Of a stretch of 64,000 nt of DNA, positions 43,936 to 51,945 are shown in pieces. This DNA is from Ruegeria_C sp041537925. Lineage in GTDB: Bacteria > Pseudomonadota > Alphaproteobacteria > Rhodobacterales > Rhodobacteraceae. The position numbers and the translations under genes are program-made. Location: positions 124,001-188,000 of the forward strand of contig NZ_JBGOSH010000003.1 in NCBI RefSeq assembly GCF_041537925.1, written 5' to 3'. The notes below the pieces were generated by a model, which had not been told where the DNA came from, did no database searches, and saw only the letters and a list, made by a program, of their open reading frames with translations. Each line of letters starts with the position of its first letter. The stretch's first letter is position 1.

Positions 43936-44513
43936 CGAAGATACGCAAAATTGCAGTCAATGTGGAAGAAACCCATAGCGAAGCAGGCAAAACCATCTCG
44001 CCTCCAACCCGCAAAGCGGTGGCTGTGGCCGTGATCGAAAATCCGTTTGCAGGCCAATATGTCGAAGACTTGACCGTTCTGATGGACACCGGCGCCGAGC
44101 TTGGAGCCTTGCTAGGCCGTAAATGCGTCGAAGCGCTGGGAATTTCACCTGAACAAGCCGAGAGCTATGGAAAGTCGGCAATGGTGGGCGAGAATGGCGA
44201 ACTTGAGCACGCCGCGGCCTTGCTGCATCCAAAACTGGGGACTCCCCTGCGCACCGAAGTGGCAAAAGGAGCAGCGTTGGTGCCCTCATCAAAGAAGATG
44301 GGTAGCCCCGGGCAGGTACTCGATGTGCCACTTGGACACAAGGATGCCGCCTACGTCCGCAGCCATTTTGATGGGATCGAGGTCCGCTTGAATGACGCCC
44401 CCCGCGCCAATGAGGTAATGGTAGCTGTCGCCGTTACTGACAGCGGTCGCCCGCTGCCCCGGGTTGGCGGACTGAGCCACCTCGATGCTGAAGGCAAAGA
44501 TGGGCTGCGTTGA
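43932..44513 (+). CDS. DUF1185 (amino acid synthesis, PF06684) family protein, copy 2
   Basis: A 193-residue paralogue of the preceding gene and exactly the same length. Shared blocks are NPFAGQYVED, YGKSAMVGENGELEH, VPSSKKMG, LDVPLGHKDAAYVRSHFDGIEV and NDAPRANE, with the same ending (KDGLR against EDGLR). The start ATG overlaps the previous stop as ATGA. Tight coupling suggests equal expression and possibly a heteromer. The function is unknown; the position between the reductase and the regulator ties it to the same pathway. Confidence 0.78.
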   Translation: MTKIRKIAVNVEETHSEAGKTISPPTRKAVAVAVIENPFAGQYVEDLTVLMDTGAELGALLGRKCVEALGISPEQAESYGKSAMVGENGELEHAAALLHPKLGTPLRTEVAKGAALVPSSKKMGSPGQVLDVPLGHKDAAYVRSHFDGIEVRLNDAPRANEVMVAVAVTDSGRPLPRVGGLSHLDAEGKDGLR

Positions 44514-44588
44514 CCCTTGCCCGAGTTAACCGTTGAGCTCGGTTGCGCTGAACGTATAGTGTTGTCAGGTGATCAAGCGGCGCAGAGT

Positions 44589-45026
44589 ATGGAAAAGTTG
44601 GAACAATCTGAAGAAACTGATTACCGCCTGGAAGATCAGATTGGTCATCTGTTGCGGCGGGCAAATCAGCGCCACACTGCGATCTTTCAAGCCTATACCC
44701 TGGAAGGATTGACGCCGACACAATTTGCGGCCTTGGCGCGTATTGCGGAGCAAGGCAGTTGTTCGCAAAACCGTTTGGGTCGTCTGGCCGCGATGGATGT
44801 GGCGACGATCAAAGGTGTCGTAGACAGATTGCAGCAAAAAGGTCTGACCATTGCAGAAGCTGATCCAAATGACCGCCGCCGGACCTTGATTTCACTGTCT
44901 TCGGCGGGGCATTCGCTGTTTGCCCGAATGGCAAAAGCTGGAGTGCGGATTTCTGCAGAGACTTTGAAACCTCTCAAGTCGTCTGAACAACGGACGTTCC
45001 TTTCGTTGCTTCGCAAACTGACCTGA
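44589..45026 (+). CDS. MarR family transcriptional regulator
   Basis: A 145-residue winged-helix dimer. The core is TPTQFAALARIAEQGSCSQNRLGRLAAMDVATIKGVVDRLQQKGLTIAEADPNDRR, with the recognition helix around MDVATIKGVVDRL and the wing DPNDRRRTLI. I chose the ATG at 44589; a TTG 24 codons earlier gives a non-family extension. It is the last gene of the hydroxylase operon and would sense a pathway aromatic acid. The ATTAGT-type palindromes at 37397, 46223 and 46323 are its likely operators. Confidence 0.88.
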   Translation: MEKLEQSEETDYRLEDQIGHLLRRANQRHTAIFQAYTLEGLTPTQFAALARIAEQGSCSQNRLGRLAAMDVATIKGVVDRLQQKGLTIAEADPNDRRRTLISLSSAGHSLFARMAKAGVRISAETLKPLKSSEQRTFLSLLRKLT

Positions 45027-45028
45027 AG

Positions 45029-46192
45029 TTACAAGACTTCGGGCAACCGCGTCGCAGGTGGCGTGTTTCGGCTGCGCTGTGAGCGCACAACGCCATCAAT
45101 GATCGTCATGCCGACACCCGGCAAATTGCCAAGCTGCACTGATTCAAGGATGTTTTTCCCTGGTGCGTGCTGCGCCTGATCCATCAACACAAAATCGGCA
45201 CAATACCCGACTTCAATCAGACCAGTATCCAGCTTGCGTTGTCGGGCGGTGTTGCCATTGCCAAAGCAAAACGCGATCTCGGCGGGGACATTGCCCAGTG
45301 ACGACAACATTGCGATCATCCGCATGATGCCGAGAGGCTGCACCCCGGATCCGGCGGGTCCGTCCGTGCCAAGAATAACCTGATCCAGTTTTTCCAGCTC
45401 TCGGGCCGTATTCAGTGTCAGCAACGCCGCACGCTCGTTCCCGTTGTGAACAATTTCCAATGCCGCCTTACAGCTTTCGCATAGGCAAATGATTTGATCA
45501 TCCGGCAAGGCAGAATGCCCGCCGTTGATGTGTCCGACCACATCTGTGCCGGTTTCCAGCACCATAGCAGCATCAATCAACCCGGATCCCGGAATAGAGG
45601 GGCCACCGGTGTGGATCGTGCTTTGGATACCGTATTTGCGCGCCCAGTCGACCATCTGCTTTGCAGTCTTGCCATCTTTGACGGTGCCAAGTCCGACCTC
45701 TCCCATCAGAGTGACGCCGGCATCGGCCATGTCTTTAAAGTCCTTTTCTTCCATACCCAGTTCGATGACCGGTGCGCCTGCATGAACTTTAACACCCGAA
45801 GGGCGGAAATTTTCGTACCATCGCTGTGCTGCAATCGCCATCGCTTTGAGGCCGACAATATCCTTGGGCCGCCCCGGCATGTGGACCTCTCCGGCTGAAA
45901 TAAGCGTCGTCACACCGCCATGCAGCGTCGAATCTATCCAGTGCAACTGCTGCTGTCGCGGCGTGTAATCACCGACAACAGGGTGTATGTGGCTATCAAT
46001 CAGACCAGGTGCGAGAGCTACTCCATGGGCGTCGATTTCTGTGGTGGCGTCTTCAGTATCGAGGTCTTTGTCATACCCCCATTGTGAAATCTTGCCGTCA
46101 ATCGCAATGATGCAATTTCCATCCAGAATTGGCATCTCGATCTTGCCTGACAGAAGCAAGCCTATGTTTCGAATGACCAGTTTAGATGACAT
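45029..46192 (-). CDS. ena: Enamidase-like amidohydrolase
   Basis: A 387-residue cyclic amidohydrolase very close in layout to the Eubacterium barkeri enamidase, which hydrolyses 1,4,5,6-tetrahydro-6-oxonicotinate to ammonia and 2-formylglutarate. The expected metal ligands are present: His68 and His70 (DSHIHP), Glu165 (GEVGLGT, in the place of the usual carboxylated Lys), His194 (IHTGG), His221 (HINGG) and Asp277 (GTDGPAG). Family-specific stretches are LHGGVTTLISAG, MPGRPKD and the end SRNTPPATR. The ATG at 46192 is preferred over one 15 bp upstream because it gives the family N-terminus. It is convergent with marR. Confidence 0.85.
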   Translation of the reverse strand: MSSKLVIRNIGLLLSGKIEMPILDGNCIIAIDGKISQWGYDKDLDTEDATTEIDAHGVALAPGLIDSHIHPVVGDYTPRQQQLHWIDSTLHGGVTTLISAGEVHMPGRPKDIVGLKAMAIAAQRWYENFRPSGVKVHAGAPVIELGMEEKDFKDMADAGVTLMGEVGLGTVKDGKTAKQMVDWARKYGIQSTIHTGGPSIPGSGLIDAAMVLETGTDVVGHINGGHSALPDDQIICLCESCKAALEIVHNGNERAALLTLNTARELEKLDQVILGTDGPAGSGVQPLGIMRMIAMLSSLGNVPAEIAFCFGNGNTARQRKLDTGLIEVGYCADFVLMDQAQHAPGKNILESVQLGNLPGVGMTIIDGVVRSQRSRNTPPATRLPEVL

Positions 46193-46222
46193 GATTTCCC
46201 AACCCATAGATATCGATAATTT

Positions 46223-46236
46223 ATTAGTACACTAAT
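46223..46236. promoter_or_regulatory. Putative MarR operator before the enamidase gene
   Basis: ATTAGTACACTAAT: perfect 6-bp arms (ATTAGT/ACTAAT) around two bases, 31 bp upstream of the enamidase start. This is the best of three similar sites at the promoters of this locus. Confidence 0.6.
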
Positions 46237-46293
46237 GATTGTACGGCGGACGTCAAGTTCGGCGACAATGCGGGAGCATCAAGCTCGACGGGC

Positions 46294-46336
46294 TTGACAA
46301 GAATCGGGAGGCGCGGTTACTCATTAGCATACTAAC
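46294..46336 (+). promoter_or_regulatory. Putative promoter and MarR operator before fpr
   Basis: TTGACA at 46294-46299 is followed by a weak -10 region near 46317 and by ATTAGCATACTAAC (46323-46336), a second palindrome of the ATTAGT type. The ATG of fpr is 31 bp further on. Confidence 0.55.
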
Positions 46337-46367
46337 GATATTTTCACCCTTGGTTTGGGATGACACC

Positions 46368-47177
46368 ATGACGCTAGACACAGCCAGGACGATCCCTGAT
46401 TTCCCAGTGCCCACGGGTGTGTTTGCCCTAACTGTCACCGAAGTAACCCACTATACGGACCGTCTGTTCAAGTTTCGCGTGACCCGCCCGGCCTCTTTCC
46501 GGTTTCGTTCTGGCGAGTTCGTGATGATCGGATTGCCCAATGATGAAAAGCCGGTTTTTCGGGCCTATTCGATTGCCTCTCCCAGCTGGGATGAGGAACT
46601 TGAGTTCTATTCGATAAAAGTACCGGACGGACCGCTGACCGAGCACCTTCAAAAAATTCAGGTGGGCGACACGGTTTTGATGCGAAAGAAGCCGACCGGT
46701 ACCTTGGTCAATGACGCCCTATTGCCCGGCAAACGGCTTTGGATGTTTTCAACCGGCACAGGGATTGCCCCGTTTGCATCGCTGATCCGCGATCCAGAAA
46801 CCTATGAGAAATTCGACGAAATTATCCTGACACATACTTGTCGTGAGGTTGCGGAACTTCAATATGGTGAGGACTTGGTCGCCACGTTGAAAGACGATCC
46901 GTTGGTGGGCGAGATAGCCCAAAACCTCCGCCATTATTGCACTCTTACTCGCGAGAATTATCCTGTGCGCGGACGTATCACGGATTTGATTGCCTCCTGT
47001 CAGGTATTTGAGGATCTGAACGTACCGCCAATAAACCCGGAATCCGATCGCGGTATGATCTGTGGATCGATGGCGATGCTCAAAGACACCCGTAGCGCAT
47101 TAGATGGATTTGGGTTGACTGAAGGGGCCAACAACAAACCTGCAACATATGTGGTCGAACGCGCCTTTGTTGATTGA
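46368..47177 (+). CDS. fpr: Ferredoxin/flavodoxin-NADP+ reductase
   Basis: A 269-residue FAD enzyme exchanging electrons between NADPH and ferredoxin or flavodoxin. It shows FRFRSGEFVMIGLP, RAYSIASPSWDEELEFYSIKV (FAD-binding RxYS), TGTGIAPFASLIRDPETYEKFDEIILTHTCR (NADP site) and a C-terminus ending AFVD. It is very like the Rhodobacter FPR. The ATG at 46368 lies behind a MarR-type palindrome. The E. barkeri reductase uses reduced ferredoxin, so a locus-specific Fpr would supply electrons; this may be a second fpr copy in the genome. No ferredoxin gene is in the locus. Confidence 0.9.
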   Translation: MTLDTARTIPDFPVPTGVFALTVTEVTHYTDRLFKFRVTRPASFRFRSGEFVMIGLPNDEKPVFRAYSIASPSWDEELEFYSIKVPDGPLTEHLQKIQVGDTVLMRKKPTGTLVNDALLPGKRLWMFSTGTGIAPFASLIRDPETYEKFDEIILTHTCREVAELQYGEDLVATLKDDPLVGEIAQNLRHYCTLTRENYPVRGRITDLIASCQVFEDLNVPPINPESDRGMICGSMAMLKDTRSALDGFGLTEGANNKPATYVVERAFVD

Positions 47178-47228
47178 TGGCAATATATCGCAGCCATGTC
47201 GTGATGGAGTATGGAAAGCTGAGAGAAA

Positions 47229-48263
47229 ATGGTAAACTCAACGCCACAGTTTGAACGCGCATGCGGTGCCTTGGCTGGAATGGCCATTGGTGATGCTTTG
47301 GGCATGCCGTCACAAACCCTCACACGAGAAGACATCGCGCGACATTATGGCACCATAACGACCTTTGTACCCCCATACGCCGGTCACCCCGTTTCCCATG
47401 GATTGCAGGCGGGGCAGGTCACGGATGACACTGAACAAGCTCTTTTGCTGGCAGCGCGGCTGATCGACGGTTCGGGTCAGATTGACGAAACCCTTTGGGC
47501 GAAAGACTTGCTGGCTTGGGAGGCGAACGTGCGCAGACGTGGATTGCGCGACCTTCTTGGCCCATCCTCCAAAGCTGCGCTTGATGCGATGCTGTCTGGG
47601 GTGCCTGCTTCTGAAACTGGACGCAATGGAACCACCAATGGGGCCGCGATGCGCATCACACCAGTCGGGATTGCAACCTCGGTTGATGATCTGTCGACCT
47701 TTCTGGATCGCGTCGAGCTTGCAAGCCGGATGACCCACAACACAGGCGAGGCGATTGCTGCTGCCGCGGCAGTTGCTGCTGTAATCAGCTGTGGCATCGG
47801 CGGGTATGGGTTTGATGCCGCTATTGAGACCGCGTTGAAGGCCGCAGATCAGGGACAAAACCGGGGTTATGACGTAGGCGTCAACGATATGTCCCAGCGT
47901 ATCTTGGCCGCCTTGGCGCTTGCGGCGGATGGCGTTTCGGAACAAGAGCTGGCCGATCAATCAGGGACCTCTGTAGCGTCGCATGAATCTGTCCCCGCTG
48001 CCTTTGGCGTTGTACGACTTGCTGGGGGCGATCCTTGGAAAGCCGCACTGATTGCCGCCAATATCGGTGACGACACAGACACGATCGGAGCAATTGCCGG
48101 AGCCATGTCAGGAGCCTGCAGTGGTATCGACGCAATCAGGCCGGATGCCCTTGCCACCGTGCGTGCAGCCAATGAACTGCCCATCGAGACGATAGCAGCC
48201 GGCCTGCTAAAACAACGCGCGGCTGTTGCCCGCGCCCACCCAGACTTGGATGGAGTAGCGTAA
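47229..48263 (+). CDS. ADP-ribosylglycohydrolase family protein
   Basis: A 344-residue DraG-type all-helical hydrolase. The dinuclear-metal motifs are present: GDALGMPSQ, TDDTEQALL, NGAAMRITP and GDDTDTIGAIAGAMSGA. Family members cleave N- or O-glycosidic bonds to ADP-ribose or ribosyl groups, and many act on small molecules rather than proteins. In this context a ribosylated heterocycle is a plausible substrate. It follows fpr by 51 nt and shares one base with the kinase gene. Confidence 0.85.
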   Translation: MVNSTPQFERACGALAGMAIGDALGMPSQTLTREDIARHYGTITTFVPPYAGHPVSHGLQAGQVTDDTEQALLLAARLIDGSGQIDETLWAKDLLAWEANVRRRGLRDLLGPSSKAALDAMLSGVPASETGRNGTTNGAAMRITPVGIATSVDDLSTFLDRVELASRMTHNTGEAIAAAAAVAAVISCGIGGYGFDAAIETALKAADQGQNRGYDVGVNDMSQRILAALALAADGVSEQELADQSGTSVASHESVPAAFGVVRLAGGDPWKAALIAANIGDDTDTIGAIAGAMSGACSGIDAIRPDALATVRAANELPIETIAAGLLKQRAAVARAHPDLDGVA

Positions 48264-49195
48264 TGAACCGACGCCTTCTGCAGATGTCTGGTGTTGTTGC
48301 CGACCTTCTTTATGAGGTTGAACACGTTCCGTCCGCAGGAGAAGAGGCCATGGTTCTAGGCTTTTCCATCGCTCCGGGTGGCGGTTTCAATGCCATGGTA
48401 GCGGCAAAAAGAGCGGGCATGATGGTCTGCTATGGCGGATCCATCGGGTCAGGTCCGTTTTCCAGTATTGTGCGCGAAGGACTAAACGCTGAAGAGATTC
48501 CGTTTCTGCGAACACAGGATCTAAAACGGGATCAGGGCTGTTGCTCGGTTCTGATCGACAGGGACGGCGAGCGGACCTTTGTGGCCAGCGATGGGGCTGA
48601 GGGGCATGTCGCGCCTGATGATCTTAAGCAAATTGGGTTTGCAGAATTCGCATGGACGTTATTGTCGGGATACGCGCTGCATTACGCCGGATCGCGTGAC
48701 GCGCTGTGCGGCTGGCTTGAAACGGAACCGAATATTTCTAATCTGGTTTTTGATCCGTCCCCTGTTGTCGCTTCCATCCCTCAAAAAGCGCTTCATGCAG
48801 CATTGGATCGCGCGCACTGGATCAGCGCAAACGCCCGGGAAGCAACGACTCTTACAGGGCTATCTGACCCGGGCAAAGCTGCAACGGCGCTGGCAGCGTC
48901 ACGCCCGCCCCAAGGGGGTGCGGTTGTACGGAACGGTGCCGAAGGTTGTATGGTAGCCATTGGATCAGCGCTGCACCACATCCCACCATACCGTGTCCGA
49001 GCAGTTGATACGAACGGCGCTGGTGACGCGCACGTTGGCAGCTTCATTGCCAGAATTTCACAAGGCGACACCGGCGTTCAGGCCGCCGAATATGCCAATA
49101 TCGCAGCAGCCCTATCCACAACGCAAAAAGGCCCGGCGACGGCTCCTTCAAGTGCCGTTGTTCTAGAGGTCATGGAAAGAAAAGAGGCTGGCTAG
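48263..49195 (+). CDS. PfkB family sugar kinase
   Basis: A 310-residue ribokinase-like enzyme. It shows the N-terminal GGGFNAMVAAKRAG, the PfkB signature DTNGAGDAHVGSFIA with the catalytic Asp, and the NAREATTLTG and RNGAEGCMV strands. Paired with the glycohydrolase gene (one-base overlap), it would phosphorylate the sugar released, such as ribose, for entry to the pentose phosphate pathway. The substrate sugar is inferred. Confidence 0.88.
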   Translation: MNRRLLQMSGVVADLLYEVEHVPSAGEEAMVLGFSIAPGGGFNAMVAAKRAGMMVCYGGSIGSGPFSSIVREGLNAEEIPFLRTQDLKRDQGCCSVLIDRDGERTFVASDGAEGHVAPDDLKQIGFAEFAWTLLSGYALHYAGSRDALCGWLETEPNISNLVFDPSPVVASIPQKALHAALDRAHWISANAREATTLTGLSDPGKAATALAASRPPQGGAVVRNGAEGCMVAIGSALHHIPPYRVRAVDTNGAGDAHVGSFIARISQGDTGVQAAEYANIAAALSTTQKGPATAPSSAVVLEVMERKEAG

Positions 49196-49234
49196 TCGAG
49201 GCCGACTGAAAATATCAGCAACAGGGAGAAGAAA

Positions 49235-50275
49235 ATGAAAAGGAAACTTTTTCTGGCAAGCACTCTTGCCGCAGTCACCATTGGGTCCACCGTTTATGCG
49301 GATGAGATTCGTGTGCTGAACTGGCAAGGGTATGGGACGGATCTGGGTTGGGCCGTTGAAGCCTTTACCAATGCCACTGGCCACACAGTTGTGCATGAGT
49401 ATTTCAACTCTGAACAGGAAATGCTGACCAAAATGCGCACCAATCCTGGTGCTTATGATGTCGTACTCATCAATTCTATTTACACGCCGCAGGCGCAGAC
49501 AGAAGGTCTGATCGGTCCGATTGATAAATCTGCCGTCGCCAATTTGACCGACGTCGCACCGAACCTGCTAGAAAACGATCAGCTGAATGCCGCCGGCGAA
49601 CTTTATGGAGTTCCGTGGGTCTGGGGATTGACCTCATTCGCGGTCAACACCAACGCATTTGACGAAATTCCCACATCGTTGGAAGTGCTGTGGGATCCAG
49701 CCAATGAAGGCAAAGTGTCGATCCGCGATGATGCGATGGAAGCCGTCCAGATAGCGGCCCTTGCCACAGGTCAGGACATTAATAATGTCGAAGACCTTGA
49801 GGCCGTTAAGGCTAAGCTGACGGCGCTAATGCCACAGATAAAAACCTATTGGGGGTCCGAAAACGACTGGAACCAATTCATGTCGGCTGGTGAATTTGAT
49901 GCCGCCACCTATTGGTCCGGTTCCGCCAGCCGTTCTATTGCGGCTGGTCTTCCAATTGAATTTGTCGTCCCCGACGAAGGAGCGATCGGATGGCTTGATG
50001 GTCTGTCCGTCCCTGCAACATCGGCCAAGAAAGATGCAGCCTATCAATTCATCAATTGGATGATTGATCCTGTGTTCTACGCGGATTGGGCAGCAGATGG
50101 CGCGCCTGCGCCTTCCAATGCCAAATCAGCCGCAGCCTTGCCTGACGATGCTTTTAACAAGCGCGTTCTGGGCGACCCGGCTGTGGTGGCCCGCACTCAG
50201 TTCATGCAGCCTGTTTCTGACGAAACCCGCAAGGCATATCTTGAACTGTGGCAAGAGCTAAAGGCAGCCCAGTAA
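49235..50275 (+). CDS. ABC transporter substrate-binding protein, PotD-like
   Basis: A 346-residue periplasmic binding protein. The signal peptide is MKRKLFLASTLAAVTIGSTVYA. The mature start, DEIRVLNWQGYGTDL, and later YDVVLINSIY and the hinge regions resemble PotD/PotF of spermidine or putrescine transporters. This ABC subfamily also carries other cations and amines, so polyamine specificity should not be assumed here. AGGGAGAA precedes the start. It is the first of four transporter genes. Confidence 0.88.
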   Translation: MKRKLFLASTLAAVTIGSTVYADEIRVLNWQGYGTDLGWAVEAFTNATGHTVVHEYFNSEQEMLTKMRTNPGAYDVVLINSIYTPQAQTEGLIGPIDKSAVANLTDVAPNLLENDQLNAAGELYGVPWVWGLTSFAVNTNAFDEIPTSLEVLWDPANEGKVSIRDDAMEAVQIAALATGQDINNVEDLEAVKAKLTALMPQIKTYWGSENDWNQFMSAGEFDAATYWSGSASRSIAAGLPIEFVVPDEGAIGWLDGLSVPATSAKKDAAYQFINWMIDPVFYADWAADGAPAPSNAKSAAALPDDAFNKRVLGDPAVVARTQFMQPVSDETRKAYLELWQELKAAQ

Positions 50276-50299
50276 ATTAGCAAAAGGGGGGAAGCAGCC

Positions 50300-51163
50300 A
50301 TGTCAGCAGTGCTCGCAAGACAAGAAAGACTGAAGGTGTTCGGCCTGCTTTCTCCCGCCTATCTTTGGTTGACGGTGGCAATTTTCCTGCCGCTGTCAGC
50401 CATGCTGTATTTCAGTTTTCTGTCCGATGTGCCCTATGGAGAGACAGAGTGGTTTCACACCACTGAGAATTACACGGCATTCTTTCAAACCACCACTTAC
50501 GCGACACTCCTCTGGAAGTCACTCAAACTGGGGCTGATGGTCACCGCAGTTTCTGTGCTTGTCGGATTTCCCTGTGCCTATGTTCTGGCCAAGGTCATCA
50601 AAGGCCGTTCCCGCGAGGCATTGTTCCTTTTGGTCATCCTGCCGTTCTGGTCCAACTCCCTTGTTCGGATATTTTCGTGGGCCATTGTGCTACGGGGCAA
50701 TGGTGTGCTGGATTTGGGACTGAATGCGATCTTACCGTTCGAGGTCGACGTGAATCTGATGTTCTCAACCTATGCAATTGTGATCGGGCTGGTGCATTCC
50801 TATCTGCCCTACGTCATCCTGACCTCGTATTTGGCTCTCCAAGCCATTGATGACAACCTGATAGACGCAGCGCGCTCTATGGGGGCGGGGAAGTTGACGA
50901 TCTTGTGGAGGATCATTCTGCCCTTGTCGTTACCTGGCCTATTGGCTGGAGCGGTATTGATCTTTGTCCCGGTGGTCGGCTCGTTCATGGAGCCTCGCAT
51001 TCTAGGGGGGCGGGTCGGCACCTATTTCGGCACTGTTATCGAGGACCAGTTTGTCGCTGTTTTTAACTGGCCGCTTGGTGCGGCGCTGTCTTTCATCCTG
51101 CTTGCGGTTGTGCTGGTGATCCTTGCAGTCGCCAGCCCCGTATTGAAAAGGGCACAGACATGA
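50300..51163 (+). CDS. ABC transporter permease, PotB-like
   Basis: A 287-residue permease with six transmembrane helices and the EAA-like loop IDAARSMGAGKLTILWRIILPLSLPG that contacts the ATPase. It pairs with the next gene as PotB/PotC-type subunits. It overlaps the next gene by 4 nt. Confidence 0.92.
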   Translation: MSAVLARQERLKVFGLLSPAYLWLTVAIFLPLSAMLYFSFLSDVPYGETEWFHTTENYTAFFQTTTYATLLWKSLKLGLMVTAVSVLVGFPCAYVLAKVIKGRSREALFLLVILPFWSNSLVRIFSWAIVLRGNGVLDLGLNAILPFEVDVNLMFSTYAIVIGLVHSYLPYVILTSYLALQAIDDNLIDAARSMGAGKLTILWRIILPLSLPGLLAGAVLIFVPVVGSFMEPRILGGRVGTYFGTVIEDQFVAVFNWPLGAALSFILLAVVLVILAVASPVLKRAQT

Positions 51164-51945
51164 GCGGGAAACTCCTTTCACAACTCGGCAAGCTTTGGCT
51201 CGCGCTGATCCTTTTCTTTTTATACGCGCCGATCATTGTCATGGCAGTGATGTCATTCAATGAGTCGCAATATTACCAATTGCCGTTCGAGTTCTCGATG
51301 CGGTGGTATGAGAAGCTGGCCGCCAATGCCGAGATCATAGACGCCGCGTCCCGCTCTGTGATGATTGCAGTCGTGACAACGATCATCGCTACACTTCTGG
51401 GAACCGCCGCCTCCGTTGCCTTGTTCCGGTTCGACTTTCCGGGCAAGCGGTTCTTGCAAGTCATGCTTTTTCCCCCAATTGCCATCCCGTGGCTGATCAC
51501 CGGCACGGCCATGTTGATTTTCTTCTTCGGAGTTGGTTTGGGGCGCGGAACACCATCGGTGATCATCGGCCATGTGGCCCTTGCTCTGCCATACGTAATT
51601 GTTGTGGTCAGTGCCCGGCTGGCAACATTTGATGTCACACTGGAAGAGGCAGCGCGGTCCATGGGCGCAAATGGCTGGACCGTTACTACCCGTGTAACCC
51701 TGCCATGGATATCGTCTGGCATCATTGCGGGCGCACTATTCGCCTTTGCCGTCAGTTTTGACCAATTTGTTGTGTCATATTTCTTGTCCGAACCCGGCGA
51801 TAGCACATTGCCGGTTCTGATTTACACCTCGATCCGCAAAGGGTTTACCCCGGAAATCAATGCAATCTCGACAATCATCATTGTCGTCTCAATGGCCGTG
51901 ATGCTATTCGCCGCGCGGTTCTCGAACTTCGGAGGAGAACGTTAA
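51160..51945 (+). CDS. ABC transporter permease, PotC-like
   Basis: A 261-residue second permease, six helices, EAA-like loop EEAARSMGANGWTVTTRVTLPWISSG. It starts within the last codons of the PotB-like gene and shares one base with the ATPase gene start, showing tight translational coupling of all transporter parts. Confidence 0.92.
   Translation: MSGKLLSQLGKLWLALILFFLYAPIIVMAVMSFNESQYYQLPFEFSMRWYEKLAANAEIIDAASRSVMIAVVTTIIATLLGTAASVALFRFDFPGKRFLQVMLFPPIAIPWLITGTAMLIFFFGVGLGRGTPSVIIGHVALALPYVIVVVSARLATFDVTLEEAARSMGANGWTVTTRVTLPWISSGIIAGALFAFAVSFDQFVVSYFLSEPGDSTLPVLIYTSIRKGFTPEINAISTIIIVVSMAVMLFAARFSNFGGER

Noticed and set aside
45029..46192. Dihydroorotase, dihydropyrimidinase or allantoinase for the amidohydrolase
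   Set aside because: Glu165 stands where those enzymes have a carboxylated Lys, and the GEVGLGT, HTGG and SRNTPPA stretches are those of enamidase.
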